Assembly: GCA_028281325.1 (NCBI GenBank) | Contig: JANQKC010000015.1 | Location: forward strand, 1 to 64,000 | Direction of reading: 5' to 3' | Length of the DNA: 64,000 bases | DNA from: Alphaproteobacteria bacterium | GTDB taxonomy: Bacteria; Pseudomonadota; Alphaproteobacteria; UBA8366 | Shown: piece after piece, positions 63,510 through 64,000 of the stretch | Position numbering within the stretch: position 1 is the stretch's first letter | How the letters are laid out: each line of letters starts with the position of its first letter | The notes under the pieces: generated by a model | Database searches by the model: none | Seen by the model: only the letters and a program-made list of their open reading frames with translations | Told to the model about the DNA's origin: nothing | Translations under genes and position numbers: made by a program

Positions 63510-64000
63510 TTACGCGACCTCGTCTTCCATGCTGATCTGCAAGGCGTCGTTGAAGCGGTTGAAAAAGCCGCAAAGCCCGATGCGCAGCGTCAGTTCGACG
63601 ATCTGTTCCTCGGAAAAGTGCTCGCGCAGTCCATCAAAAATGGCATCGCGCATGTATTGCGGTTTTTCGGTTACCTGGACCGCGTAATCCCGGACGAGCA
63701 GATCGACTTCATCGAAGCCAGGCACCACGTCATCCAGGATGCTGTCGGTCGCGGCCGGGTCAAAGCCCTGCCCCGCCAGCCGCGGCGCGTGATGCGCCAC
63801 GCAATATGTGCATTCGTTCAGCTTCGACACCACGACCAGGGCGATCTCCAAGTACCGCTTCGGCAGCACCGCTTCATCGGCCAGATCGAGCAGCAGCCCC
63901 ATAATGTGCCGAACCGCCGGCGGCCGATGGGCGAAAACCTTCGCCTGGTTTTCGAACGGGCCGTATTCCGTGCAGTAACGCCGAAAGACTTCGCGCGCGT
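63510..64000 (-). CDS. Carboxymuconolactone decarboxylase/AhpD-like protein (5' truncated)
   Basis: The frame is open to the last base of the window, so the N-terminus lies outside; 163 residues are visible. The first of them (RYCTEYGPFENQAKVFAHRP) fit the family's N-terminal region, so an ATG at 63902 is internal. The motif CTYCVAHHAPRLAG is the CxxC-x3-H active site of AhpD-like peroxidase-type members. LALVV and the C-terminal helices also fit. It may be a peroxidase or a decarboxylase; it converges on bfr. Confidence 0.87.
   Translation of the reverse strand, partial: AREVFRRYCTEYGPFENQAKVFAHRPPAVRHIMGLLLDLADEAVLPKRYLEIALVVVSKLNECTYCVAHHAPRLAGQGFDPAATDSILDDVVPGFDEVDLLVRDYAVQVTEKPQYMRDAIFDGLREHFSEEQIVELTLRIGLCGFFNRFNDALQISMEDEVA

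Overview
The window reads as a chromosome segment of a high-GC alphaproteobacterium, most like Rhodospirillales. The conserved block rpoZ - bifunctional (p)ppGpp synthetase/hydrolase - pdxJ - acpS, a full TTAA-N7-TTAA CtrA-type box, GANTC sites, a bactofilin/M23 pair and many CaiB/BaiF and TauD-type catabolic genes all fit. No rRNA, tRNA, CRISPR array, transposase, integrase or phage gene was seen. Genes at both edges are cut: an AMP-binding/carrier/thioesterase protein on the left and a carboxymuconolactone-decarboxylase-like protein on the right.

1-24.6 kb is mostly housekeeping: a c-type cytochrome, PPK2, an amidohydrolase, mtgA, then the minus-strand rpoZ-rsh-pdxJ-acpS block; a NYN-domain protein, a family 5 uracil-DNA glycosylase, a PagL-like outer-membrane protein, smpB, dapA, a soluble lytic transglycosylase, a haloacid dehalogenase, a hydrolase, the bactofilin/M23 pair, an amino-acid permease, a rhodanese, and a MarR regulator with a membrane-fusion protein that has no exporter beside it.

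24.8-47.8 kb is a dense accessory catabolic region: three class III CoA-transferases, two enoyl-CoA hydratases, three TauD/TfdA oxygenases (two in tandem), several alpha/beta hydrolases, a dienelactone hydrolase, a GST, a DsbA-fold isomerase, cupins, an FMN oxygenase and a methyltransferase. Two clusters of short inverted repeats (28.4-28.7 and 36.2-36.3 kb) lie inside it.

Within that region, at 37.1-39.4 kb, one very AT-rich gene stands alone. It encodes a 771-residue protein with two Rossmann-like (TIR / nucleoside deoxyribosyltransferase-like) domains in front of a P-loop ATPase resembling the 'Sll1717 family'. It looks horizontally acquired and is the best candidate for a little-described, probably defence-type, system.

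47.8-54.8 kb carries molybdenum functions: moaA and an operon of FAD, 2Fe-2S and molybdopterin subunits of a xanthine-dehydrogenase-family hydroxylase followed by a MoaD/ThiS-like protein, with sugar-isomerase-like and polysaccharide-deacetylase genes nearby. 55-61.4 kb holds otsB, a glyoxalase-fold protein, a UbiD decarboxylase, a sulfatase and an unusual membrane protein fusing a His-rich membrane region, a 2Fe-2S ferredoxin and a class III nucleotidyl cyclase. 61.4-63.5 kb is an iron module: bfd, bfr, two small uncharacterised genes and Fur-like operator sequences.
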